Below are positions 52,586-59,543 of a stretch of DNA of 64,000 bases, in pieces. The DNA comes from Dickeya zeae NCPPB 2538 (lineage in GTDB: Bacteria > Pseudomonadota > Gammaproteobacteria > Enterobacterales > Enterobacteriaceae): contig NZ_CM001977.1 of the NCBI RefSeq assembly GCF_000406165.1, forward strand, positions 2,178,124 to 2,242,123, written 5' to 3'. Position 1 is the stretch's first letter. The number at the start of each line of letters is the position of its first letter. The position numbers and the translations under genes were made by a program. The notes beneath the pieces are model-generated. The model had not been told where the DNA came from. It saw nothing but the letters and a program-made list of their open reading frames with translations, and ran no database searches.

Positions 52586-53394
52586 TGGAACGCTACCACG
52601 CTTTGTTTAAACGGTTATCTGAAAAGCAGGAAGGGGCGTTCGTACCGTTTGTCACTCTGGGTGACCCCACCCCAGCCTTGTCGCTACAGATTATCGACAC
52701 GCTGGTTGCCGCCGGAGCCGATGCACTGGAGTTGGGTATCCCGTTCTCCGATCCGCTGGCAGATGGCCCAACCATTCAGAATGCCACGCTGCGTGCCTTC
52801 GCCGCAGGCGTAACCCCGGCACAGTGTTTTGAAATGCTGGCCACTATCCGTCAGAAATACCCTGACCTGCCGATTGGGTTGCTGATGTACGCCAATCTGG
52901 TTTTCAGCAATGGTGTTGATGCCTTTTATCAGCGTTGCGCAGAAACTGGCGTTGACTCTGTGCTGGTCGCCGATGTACCGGTGGAAGAGTCAGCCCCGTT
53001 TCGTACTGCAGCCATGAAGCAGGGTGTTGCGCCTATCTTTATCTGTCCGCCGAATGCCGATGACGAGTTACTGCGTGAAATCGCTTCCTTTGGCCGCGGT
53101 TACACCTACCTGCTCTCTCGGGCTGGGGTAACCGGTGCAGAAACACGTGCTCAGCTACCATTACATCATTTACTGGAAAAATTGCAGGAATACCATGCAG
53201 CGCCACCGTTACTCGGTTTCGGTATTTCTGAACCGGCTCAGGTGCAGCAGGCGTTAACATCTGGCGCAGCCGGTGCGATTTCTGGTTCAGCGATTGTCAA
53301 AATCATTGAGCAGCACCATGAGCAACCGGATACGATGCTGGCAAAACTGAGCGAATTTGTCAGCACGATGAAAGCGGCCACCCGCACTCGCTGA
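52585..53394 (+). CDS. trpA: Tryptophan synthase alpha chain
   Basis: TIM-barrel subunit of 269 aa (E. coli 268) that cleaves indole-3-glycerol phosphate to indole and glyceraldehyde 3-phosphate. Catalytic Glu is in ALELGIPFSDPLADGPTIQ (near residue 49) and Asp in the same segment (near 60). LLSRAGVTGAETRAQLP near 175 forms the mobile loop, and ISGSAIVKII near 233 the phosphate site. Last gene of the trp operon; a terminator follows. Confidence 0.97.
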   Translation: MERYHALFKRLSEKQEGAFVPFVTLGDPTPALSLQIIDTLVAAGADALELGIPFSDPLADGPTIQNATLRAFAAGVTPAQCFEMLATIRQKYPDLPIGLLMYANLVFSNGVDAFYQRCAETGVDSVLVADVPVEESAPFRTAAMKQGVAPIFICPPNADDELLREIASFGRGYTYLLSRAGVTGAETRAQLPLHHLLEKLQEYHAAPPLLGFGISEPAQVQQALTSGAAGAISGSAIVKIIEQHHEQPDTMLAKLSEFVSTMKAATRTR

Positions 53395-53420
53395 TTTATC
53401 TCCCTCTCCCTTTGTTTTGA

Positions 53421-53455
53421 CGCCATAGCTGTTGACCGGCTATGGCGTTTTTCTT
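53421..53455 (+). terminator. trp operon terminator
   Basis: A perfect 9-bp stem, CGCCATAGC (53421-53429) with GCTATGGCG (53439-53447), is followed by TTTTTCTT. Confidence 0.85.
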
Positions 53456-53730
53456 GTCAACCACTCCAGATCTTATCCGCGACGATACTGACCCCTGCCT
53501 TGCCCGGTATCCTGTCGTTTAGTGATGTCGCGCCCTACCACTCCATTCACCCTCACTCACAAGCAGGGTTAACGTCACAAAATGATAAATATGCTCACAA
53601 ATATGAATTTATTAAGAAGAAAATAAATTGTTAAAATTTATAAATAAAAATAAAAGTCAATACAAATAAATCCTTAAAAGCCATTTATATGTAACAAATA
53701 AAATAAAAATGAAATAATTTAATTCCATTT

Positions 53731-53751
53731 TATTGAAACATGGTTTTATTT
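53731..53751. promoter_or_regulatory. KdgR box 1 upstream of the porin gene
   Basis: TATTGAAACATGGTTTTATTT agrees with the Dickeya KdgR consensus AAATGAAACATTGTTTCATTT at 17 of 21 positions, including the GAAACAT core. KdgR is the IclR-type repressor of pectin catabolism, released by 2-keto-3-deoxygluconate. Confidence 0.7.
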
Positions 53752-53796
53752 CTATAGGCATAGATTTCCTGCTATGTAAATAGACGAACATCACAC

Positions 53797-53815
53797 AATG
53801 AAATGGCTTTTCATT
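53797..53815. promoter_or_regulatory. KdgR box 2 upstream of the porin gene
   Basis: AATGAAA-N5-TTTCATT, with both half-sites identical to the KdgR consensus and the standard 5-base spacer; only the spacer differs. About 123 bases before the porin start codon. Confidence 0.72.
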
Positions 53816-53937
53816 TTTTTCAATTTGATGTTCCCGATCACACATTTGTAAGCAGAGATAAATAAAAATCGACATCGTGCTGCGCCACATCGGCGACACA
53901 CCACTTATAAGAAATGATCTCTGAGAGGGTTATAACA

Positions 53938-54660
53938 ATGAAATTTAAAATTCTGACAGTGATGGTTGCATCTTTGGTAAGTATGAGTTCAATGGCAGTG
54001 ACGTTTGATTATCGCCATGAGATGTTCGATACCAAAAACGCCGATCACAAAGATCGACTGCTGATTTCGCACCGTTTTGACAATGGATTTGGTCTGTCTT
54101 CTGAAGTGAAGTGGAAACAATCCGGCAATGACACTACCCCAAACAAACCGTACAACGAACAAGTAAGTAATGGTACTGAAGTCACTGCCAGCTATCTGTA
54201 TAAATTCAACAAAATGTTTAATACCGAGTTTGGCTTCAACTTGGTTACCGACAGTACAGGTAACACCTATCGTCCTTACATCAAAGGCGGGGTAAACTTT
54301 ACAGATAGCCTGTACTATACGCTGCGTTATCGCCCGTTCTATCAGCGCATGGATGATAAAATCACCACATCAGGTGCTGACACCACCATGAAGGGCTACA
54401 CGATTACCAGCGTACTGGGCTATAAATTCCTGGACAATTTCACTGTTGAGTACGAACTGGAATACAACAAGAATACCAAAGCAGGTGCAACTGGTTACCG
54501 CTTTGATAAAGACAGCGACAACTTCACTCACGACGTGAAGCTGGCCTACAAGATCGATAAAAACTGGACACCGTACATTCAGCTCGCCAACGTTGAAGGC
54601 AGCAAAACAACTGACGAACGTCAGACTCGTTATCGCGTCGGTGTGCAGTACAACTTCTGA
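53938..54660 (+). CDS. kdgM: KdgM-family oligogalacturonate-specific porin
   Basis: Outer-membrane channel of 240 aa. Signal peptide MKFKILTVMVASLVSMSSMA (cut before VTFDYRHE). The mature protein of about 220 residues has alternating beta-strand pattern and a terminal aromatic strand RYRVGVQYNF, as in the 12-stranded KdgM/NanC barrel. Signatures include DYRHEMFDT, HKDRLLISHRFDNGFGLSSEVKWKQ, YNEQVSNGTEVTASY and TTDERQTRYRVG. KdgM lets oligogalacturonides from pectin degradation cross the outer membrane. Dickeya has paralogues (KdgM and KdgN); this one is closest to KdgM by memory but the paralogue assignment is not certain. Confidence 0.88.
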   Translation: MKFKILTVMVASLVSMSSMAVTFDYRHEMFDTKNADHKDRLLISHRFDNGFGLSSEVKWKQSGNDTTPNKPYNEQVSNGTEVTASYLYKFNKMFNTEFGFNLVTDSTGNTYRPYIKGGVNFTDSLYYTLRYRPFYQRMDDKITTSGADTTMKGYTITSVLGYKFLDNFTVEYELEYNKNTKAGATGYRFDKDSDNFTHDVKLAYKIDKNWTPYIQLANVEGSKTTDERQTRYRVGVQYNF

Positions 54661-54679
54661 TAACCCTTATCGCGGTTAT

Positions 54680-54712
54680 AAAAAAGGCGGAACCTCGGTT
54701 CCGCCTTTTTTG
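54680..54712. terminator. Bidirectional terminator between porin gene and ompW
   Basis: AAAAAAGGCGGAAC pairs with GTTCCGCCTTTTTT around a short loop. The A and T flanks suit both converging genes. Confidence 0.85.
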
Positions 54713-54728
54713 CTGGTTACATCGTTTA

Positions 54729-55361
54729 TTAGAACTTGTAACCGAAGCCAAACATAAACACCCAAGGATCCAAACGGGTTTTGATGCTCTGATCCTGACC
54801 TGCTGCCTTGAATTTTACAGTAGTATCGATATCCATCCACCATACCGACATATTCAACAACCAGTTTTTATTCAGGTTGTAATCCAGACCCGCCTGTGCG
54901 GCAACGCCCCAGGAACTTTTCAGGTGCAGATCGGTTAACCCGGCATCCTGACCGGTCTGGTTAAATTTCTCATCAAAGAATGTCGTGTAGTTCAAACCAA
55001 GACCCAAATAAGGACGCAGGCTATCTGTGCTCTGCCCAAAGTAGTACTGTGCCATCAGTGTTGGCGGTAAGTGTTTCACTTCCGCAATCTGGCCCACACC
55101 ACCGACACCCACCCGATGCTTAAACGGTGTTGCGGCCAGCAGTTCGACACCAATATTATCCGTCGCCATGTAGCCTAAAGTGAGGCCAAGTTGGGTATTG
55201 TTATTCACACTAAATGACCCCAGACCCAGCACATCATCAGAGCTGGTATGCGGGCGTACCGTTGCGGTTCCGGCACGAACAATAACATCCCCTGCCTGAT
55301 GGGCTTGTGCCAGTGCAGGTACCATCGCCGCTGCTACCATCAATAAAGCAACCTTTTTCAT
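54729..55361 (-). CDS. ompW: Outer membrane protein OmpW
   Basis: Eight-stranded beta-barrel protein of 210 aa with signal peptide MKKVALLMVAAAMVPALAQA. Family motifs are HQAGDVIVRAGTATVRP near 22-38, LGLTLGYMATDNIGVELLAATPFKH near 67 and the C-terminal LDPWVFMFGFGYKF with terminal Phe for barrel assembly. OmpW forms a narrow hydrophobic channel and is linked to anaerobic adaptation and colicin S4 reception in E. coli. The ATG at 55361 follows GGAGTGGATA. A perfect FNR box lies upstream at 55507. Confidence 0.95.
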   Translation of the reverse strand: MKKVALLMVAAAMVPALAQAHQAGDVIVRAGTATVRPHTSSDDVLGLGSFSVNNNTQLGLTLGYMATDNIGVELLAATPFKHRVGVGGVGQIAEVKHLPPTLMAQYYFGQSTDSLRPYLGLGLNYTTFFDEKFNQTGQDAGLTDLHLKSSWGVAAQAGLDYNLNKNWLLNMSVWWMDIDTTVKFKAAGQDQSIKTRLDPWVFMFGFGYKF

Positions 55362-55455
55362 TATCCACTCCATTTGTAAGGTTAATATCCGTGCGAACTA
55401 TACCCACTAAGGGGTAGCTTTGTTTGAAGCCAGATCACATCCTGACATGATTTTT

Positions 55456-55644
55456 ATGGCAAAACGACCGCGATCAAATCATCCCAAGTCACTAAAAAAC
55501 ATAGAATTGATCCAAATCAAAAAGCACGAAAAAAGCAAATCCCCCGCAAGCACAAAAAAGAAGCTGCACCGCCTGGCATTCCGGCGTAATGTTATTTTTT
55601 TAGCTGAGATTCAACGCCGAGTGAGGCCGGTGGATAATCAATGA
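55456..55644 (+). CDS. Possible small basic protein overlapping the cysteine-cluster gene
   Basis: An open frame of 62 codons starting MAKRPRSNHPKSLKN, very rich in Lys and Arg, with a C-terminal RLAFRRNVIFLAEIQRRVR. Its stop overlaps the next ATG by ATGA, the usual coupling pattern. Against it: no good ribosome-binding site, A-rich composition that creates Lys codons by chance, and a perfect FNR box inside it that suggests the stretch is the ompW control region. It resembles no family I know. Confidence 0.25.
   Translation: MAKRPRSNHPKSLKNIELIQIKKHEKSKSPASTKKKLHRLAFRRNVIFLAEIQRRVRPVDNQ
55507..55520. promoter_or_regulatory. FNR box upstream of ompW
   Basis: TTGAT-CCAA-ATCAA is a perfect match to the FNR consensus TTGAT-N4-ATCAA. 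It lies about 146 bases upstream of the ompW start codon. E. coli ompW is FNR-activated, so anaerobic control of ompW is the likely role. Confidence 0.72.
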
Positions 55645-56012
55645 TGAGTCATCACAGTCACGTTAACCCTTGTATGGAATGCGGTGCATGCTGCGGCTAT
55701 TTCCGGGTATCGTTTTACTGGTCAGAAGCGAATGATGGGGGCGGCACGGTACCCGTTGAGCTAACTGAACCTGTCACGCCTTTTCTGCGCTGTATGGCCG
55801 GCACAAACAGCAAACCGATTCGTTGCTGCGCATTGGAAGGTAACATCGGCGAGTCGGTCAGTTGCCGCATTTATGCTCAGCGCCCCTCACCATGCCACGA
55901 ATTTGCGCAATCAGGTGAAAATGGTCAGCCTAATGATGCCTGCGATCGGGCACGCGCAGCCTATGACTTACCGCCGCTCATCCCGGCCCGTTTGCCGCAG
56001 CCGTGCTCATAA
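55641..56012 (+). CDS. YkgJ-type cysteine cluster protein (zinc/iron-chelating domain)
   Basis: Protein of about 123 aa with the CxxCxxCC-type motif CMECGACCGYFRVSFYW near residues 9-25, then RCMAG...RCCALEG and CRIYAQRPSPCHEF near 80-93, ending CDRARAAYDLPPL. This is the UPF0153/YkgJ cysteine-cluster pattern, eight or more conserved cysteines expected to bind zinc or an iron-sulfur cluster. Function unknown, cytosolic. Start choice between ATG 55641 and ATG 55644 is open. Confidence 0.85.
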   Translation: MMSHHSHVNPCMECGACCGYFRVSFYWSEANDGGGTVPVELTEPVTPFLRCMAGTNSKPIRCCALEGNIGESVSCRIYAQRPSPCHEFAQSGENGQPNDACDRARAAYDLPPLIPARLPQPCS

Positions 56013-56126
56013 ATCAGAGCAAAAATAAGCAGATAGATGAAATCGATGTCGGGGTGCCACGGAACACCTGAACGGGTTACAATAGCCAGCTAATTGCCTA
56101 TTGCTAACTTTTGCCAAGGAGTTTTC

Positions 56127-56879
56127 ATGCCTATCACGGCCAGCAGGTTGTACCGTGACACCTTGAATTTTACACGTAACCAGTTTTTCAGCATTCTTAT
56201 GCTGTCACTGCTGACGTCATTGATAACCGTCGTCCTTGGGCACGTTTTTACCCCCGATAGCGAGCAGCTACAGCTGCTCAGTAGCAGCAACGTAGATTTA
56301 TCCGCCATTGAGCAGCCAGGCATCAGCGATATCATTGCGCAACTCTCCCCTGAGCAACAACTCGTCCTGCTGAAGGCGTCTGCCGCGGGTACCTTTGCGA
56401 CACTGGTGGGGAATGCCCTGTTAACTGGCGGTATCCTTATGCTGATTCAACTGGTCTCTGCGGGCCACCAAACCAGCGCGCTGCGTGCAATTGCCGCGTC
56501 TGCTCCGCTGTTACCCCGCCTGCTTCTGCTGATCCTGATTTGTACCCTGTTAATTCAGTTAGGCATGCTACTGGTGGTGGTGCCGGGAATCTTATTATCC
56601 ATCGCCTTTAGTTTGTCGCCGGTGATTGCCGTAACGGAAAAGCGTGGCGTATTTGCTGCCATGCGAGTCAGCAGCAAGCTGGCATTCGCCCATTTCCGCC
56701 AGACCGCACCAGCCGTCATGCTATGGTTACTGGTCAAAGTCGCGCTGCTGCTACTGATCGCCCGTTTACCCATGGTGTCACCAACCGCGATGGCGGTAAT
56801 GTTAAATACTATCAGCAACATTATCTCTGCCATGCTGCTGGTCTACGTGTTTCGTCTGTACATGCTGGTACGCGGTTAA
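56127..56879 (+). CDS. yciC: UPF0259 family inner-membrane protein YciC
   Basis: Membrane protein of 250 aa (E. coli 247) with about six hydrophobic helices (for example FFSILMLSLLTSLITVVLGHVF near 20-41, LPRLLLLILICTLLIQLGMLLVVVPGILLSIAFSLSPVIAVTE near 130-172). VPGILL followed by FSLSPVI is the family signature. Function unknown. The ATG at 56127 follows CAAGGAGTTTTC; the in-frame extension to 56094 is rejected. Located in the conserved yciC-yciB-yciA cluster. Confidence 0.93.
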   Translation: MPITASRLYRDTLNFTRNQFFSILMLSLLTSLITVVLGHVFTPDSEQLQLLSSSNVDLSAIEQPGISDIIAQLSPEQQLVLLKASAAGTFATLVGNALLTGGILMLIQLVSAGHQTSALRAIAASAPLLPRLLLLILICTLLIQLGMLLVVVPGILLSIAFSLSPVIAVTEKRGVFAAMRVSSKLAFAHFRQTAPAVMLWLLVKVALLLLIARLPMVSPTAMAVMLNTISNIISAMLLVYVFRLYMLVRG

Positions 56880-57076
56880 TGCTGCCTATCCTGAACGGGA
56901 GTGGCGCCAGCGCCGCTCCCTCTCAACCCACCTTTATGGCGGTGATAACGTAATTTTCTGCAAATTGTTACGATAAATCGGGAATCGTGCCGCACAAACA
57001 GCGATAATAATTCGCAGAGAGTTCACCCTTTTTTGGTATACGCGGCCACACACCGGATACGTAACGGATTAACATA

Positions 57077-57637
57077 ATGAAGCAAATTATTGATTTTATT
57101 CCTCTTATTGTCTTTTTTGTCTGTTATAAACTGTATGATATTTATGTCGCTTCGGGTGCATTAATCGCAGCAACAGCAGCCGCATTACTGTTTAGCTGGC
57201 TCATTTACCGCAAGATAGAAAAGATGATGCTGCTGACATTCCTGATGGTGGCCGTATTCGGCACCCTGACGCTGGTCTTCCATAATGACCAATTCATTAA
57301 ATGGAAAGTCACCATCATTTACACGCTGTTCGCTACCGCATTGCTGTTCAGCCAGTTTGTCATGAAAAAACCGCTAATTCAGCGCATGCTCGGTAAAGAG
57401 CTGGTCTTACCGGAAATGGTGTGGGCAAAATTGAACATAGCCTGGGCGATCTTTTTCCTGCTGTGCGGACTGGCGAATATCTATATTGCCTTCTGGTTGC
57501 CACAAAGCGTTTGGGTCGACTTTAAAGTATTTGGCCTCACCGGCCTGACTCTGGTATTTACATTACTGTGCGGCGTTTACATTTACCGTCACCTGCCGGG
57601 CGAACCGGAGAAGACGGAAAATGAAGGCGATAAATAA
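57077..57637 (+). CDS. yciB: Inner-membrane septation-associated protein YciB
   Basis: Protein of 186 aa (E. coli 179) with five or six membrane segments, starting MKQIIDFIPLIVFFVCYKLYDIYVASGALI. Family motifs are FHNDQFIKWKVTIIYTLFATALL near 70 and NIAWAIFFLLCGLANIYIAFWLPQSVWVDFKVFGLTGLTLVFTLLCGVYIYRHL at about 117-170. E. coli YciB (IspA family) links to cell-envelope elongation and division machinery. The C-terminal tail is acidic and slightly longer. Confidence 0.95.
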   Translation: MKQIIDFIPLIVFFVCYKLYDIYVASGALIAATAAALLFSWLIYRKIEKMMLLTFLMVAVFGTLTLVFHNDQFIKWKVTIIYTLFATALLFSQFVMKKPLIQRMLGKELVLPEMVWAKLNIAWAIFFLLCGLANIYIAFWLPQSVWVDFKVFGLTGLTLVFTLLCGVYIYRHLPGEPEKTENEGDK

Positions 57638-57689
57638 CCTACCGCCACAGACTGATTATTGACTACTCACAAGCGGATTCGTTGATCCT

Positions 57690-58112
57690 ATGAGCAAACA
57701 AGATGTATTACCTCACGGCGAGCTGGTGCTGCGCACCCTGGCCATGCCAGCAGATACCAATGCCAATGGCGATATCTTTGGCGGCTGGCTAATGTCACAG
57801 ATGGATATAGGCGGTGCGATTCTGGCAAAAGAGATTGCAGAAGGCCGTGTTGTCACCGTTCGCGTCGACGGCATGACCTTTCTCAAGCCCGTTGCCGTTG
57901 GTGATGTGGTTTGTTGCTACGCCCGTTGCGTTCGTACCGGACGTAGTTCAATGACAGTCAATGTGGAAGTGTGGGTGAAAAAAGTATCAACAGACCCCAT
58001 TGGCCAACGCTATCGTGCGACTGAAGCCCTGTTTACTTATGTCGCTGTCGATGAAGAGGGGCGTCCACGCGAATTGCCGCAAGGGAAAAGCAACTTCGCA
58101 CCAGAACAATAA
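57690..58112 (+). CDS. yciA: Acyl-CoA thioesterase YciA
   Basis: Hot-dog fold thioesterase of 140 aa (YciA/BACH group) that hydrolyses a range of acyl-CoAs. The conserved catalytic area is DTNANGDIFGGWLMSQMDIGGAI near 22-44 (Asn and Asp of the active site), followed by RVVTVRVDGMTFLKPVAVGDVVCCYA near 51-76. Cytosolic hexamer in homologues. It lies 52 bases after yciB and converges with tonB. Confidence 0.96.
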   Translation: MSKQDVLPHGELVLRTLAMPADTNANGDIFGGWLMSQMDIGGAILAKEIAEGRVVTVRVDGMTFLKPVAVGDVVCCYARCVRTGRSSMTVNVEVWVKKVSTDPIGQRYRATEALFTYVAVDEEGRPRELPQGKSNFAPEQ

Positions 58113-58139
58113 TCACCTTCACCATTCTGAAAGCGCAAC

Positions 58140-58167
58140 AATAAGGCACCGCAAGCGGTGCCTTATT
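58140..58167. terminator. Bidirectional terminator between yciA and tonB
   Basis: AATAAGGCACCGC pairs with GCGGTGCCTTATT around two loop bases, giving a 13-bp stem usable on both strands. Confidence 0.8.
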
Positions 58168-58190
58168 GATTGGTGCGACACTGACCCGAC

Positions 58191-58943
58191 TTATTCCATC
58201 GCTGTAGCGCCATTGACTTTGAAAATAATCGTCACCACCAGGTCTTTCCCTGGTCGATTCTCTTCATAACGCCACTTACGCATCGCCTGCCTGATATCCC
58301 GCTCGAACAGGTTTTGCGGTTCAGCTGACAGCACCCGGACATTACCGACACGACCCGACTCATCCACATCAAACTGTACTTTAACCCGGCCTTCAATATG
58401 CAGGGCTAACGCACGGGCAGGATATTCCGGCTGAACCCGATTTACCGGTTTGGGACCAGCAGGCTGGGCGCTGGCAACCGGAGCCTGACTAACCGGTGCC
58501 GCATTATGGTTCACGGTCTGGCTGGATGCGGGTGCGGCATTCGGCTCAGGCACACGTTCCTGGGGCTTGTCCTTTTGCGGCACCAGCTTTTTCACCGGTT
58601 TAGGCTTTGTTTCCGGCTTAGGTTTGGGTTTCGGCTGAGGTTTAGGTTCCGGTAACGGAATGGGAACCGGTTTTGGCAACGGCGGCGGCTCAGGTTGAAC
58701 CTGTGGTTCCGGTACCGGTTCGGGCTCATGTGTTGGCTCTGGCTCAGCGCTCGGTGCGGGTGCGGCTTCCTGCGGTGCGGTGTTAACCATCATGACCTGG
58801 ATAGGTTGTGGCGCCGTCGGCAGAGTGACTGATGTATTAAAAGAAGCAAACAACAACCCAGCTATCAATGAACCATGGAATACGACGGAAACCAATACAG
58901 GCCATGAGTATCGGTGGGTCAGGAAAAATGTTTTCTGCGGCAT
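58191..58943 (-). CDS. tonB: Energy transducer TonB
   Basis: TonB of 250 aa, which transmits ExbB-ExbD-derived energy to outer-membrane siderophore and cobalamin receptors. N-terminal anchor WPVLVSVVFHGSLIAGLLFASF (about 14-35) contains the conserved SxxxH pair. The long periplasmic EP/KP-rich rod covers about 60-120. The C-terminal domain starts VQPEYPARALALHIEGRVKVQF and ends MRKWRYEENRPGKDLVVTIIFKVNG. The ATG at 58943 gives a conserved N-terminus, although GAGAGGA is 12 bases away; a GTG at 58964 is the alternative. A Fur-box-like sequence lies 37 bases upstream. Confidence 0.96.
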   Translation of the reverse strand: MPQKTFFLTHRYSWPVLVSVVFHGSLIAGLLFASFNTSVTLPTAPQPIQVMMVNTAPQEAAPAPSAEPEPTHEPEPVPEPQVQPEPPPLPKPVPIPLPEPKPQPKPKPKPETKPKPVKKLVPQKDKPQERVPEPNAAPASSQTVNHNAAPVSQAPVASAQPAGPKPVNRVQPEYPARALALHIEGRVKVQFDVDESGRVGNVRVLSAEPQNLFERDIRQAMRKWRYEENRPGKDLVVTIIFKVNGATAME

Positions 58944-58979
58944 AGTTATATGATGTCCTCTCACCGCTCAAGTTTAAAT

Positions 58980-58998
58980 GCAAATGACAATCATATTC
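58980..58998. promoter_or_regulatory. Fur-box-like site upstream of tonB
   Basis: GCAAATGACAATCATATTC matches the 19-base Fur consensus GATAATGATAATCATTATC at 14 positions, with the central AATGA...AATCAT well kept. E. coli tonB is Fur-repressed, so iron control is expected. Confidence 0.65.
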
Positions 58999-59118
58999 AA
59001 TAGCATCACTTCAATTCCTGTCATAAACGACGTCACGATTTATCCGGTTTCGGCCTATCAGCATCATAGCGTATGATGACGGTTCATCTCATAACGATAT
59101 GACACACCGAGGTTTACC

Positions 59119-59415
59119 ATGCTGTATGTGATTTATGCTACTGATGTCCCCGGCTCACTGGAAAAGCGTCTTGCCGCCCGTCCGGCACATCTTGAACGAT
59201 TGCAGACACTACGCGATCAGGGGCGTTTGTTAACGGCAGGTCCGCTACCCGCCATTGACAGTGAAGACCCCGGTGCCGCCGGATTTACCGGTTCCACCGT
59301 CATTGCCGAATTCCCATCGCTGGAAGAGGCTCGTCAGTGGGCGAACGATGATCCCTATGTCGCCGCAGGTGTTTACGAGTCTGTCAGCGTTAAACCCTTT
59401 AGAAAAGTATTTTAA
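59119..59415 (+). CDS. yciI: YCII-domain protein YciI
   Basis: Protein of 98 aa (E. coli 98), a dimeric alpha+beta-barrel YCII protein starting MLYVIYATDVPGSLEKRLA. RPAHLERLQTLRDQGRLLTAGPLPA near 21-45 holds the conserved His and Arg. ANDDPYVAAGVYESVSVKPFRKVF near 75-98 has the conserved acidic pair. Activity is unproven. Confidence 0.95.
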   Translation: MLYVIYATDVPGSLEKRLAARPAHLERLQTLRDQGRLLTAGPLPAIDSEDPGAAGFTGSTVIAEFPSLEEARQWANDDPYVAAGVYESVSVKPFRKVF

Positions 59416-59543
59416 TCTAAACTTGACGGAGGTTATGGAATTTTCAATAAATATGACCTCCATTTACACCCCAAATATCTGAAATATTTTATTCATTTAA
59501 TGATGTTATGTTGGCGGCAGTTTTCTTTAGCGAGTAAATTGTC

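Larger units (their letters stand above)
53456..53937 (+). promoter_or_regulatory. AT-rich regulatory region of the KdgM-like porin gene
   Basis: This stretch contains no gene. It is markedly AT-rich between 53570 and 53870 and holds two KdgR-box-like palindromes. The arrangement fits a pectin-regulated, possibly H-NS-silenced promoter. A ribosome-binding site GAGAGGG lies at 53923-53929 in front of the porin ATG. No promoter elements with good spacing could be fixed by eye. Confidence 0.55.

Noticed and set aside
53570..53600. TCACA motifs as CRP sites before the porin gene
   Set aside because: The opposing TGTGA half is absent at the correct spacing.
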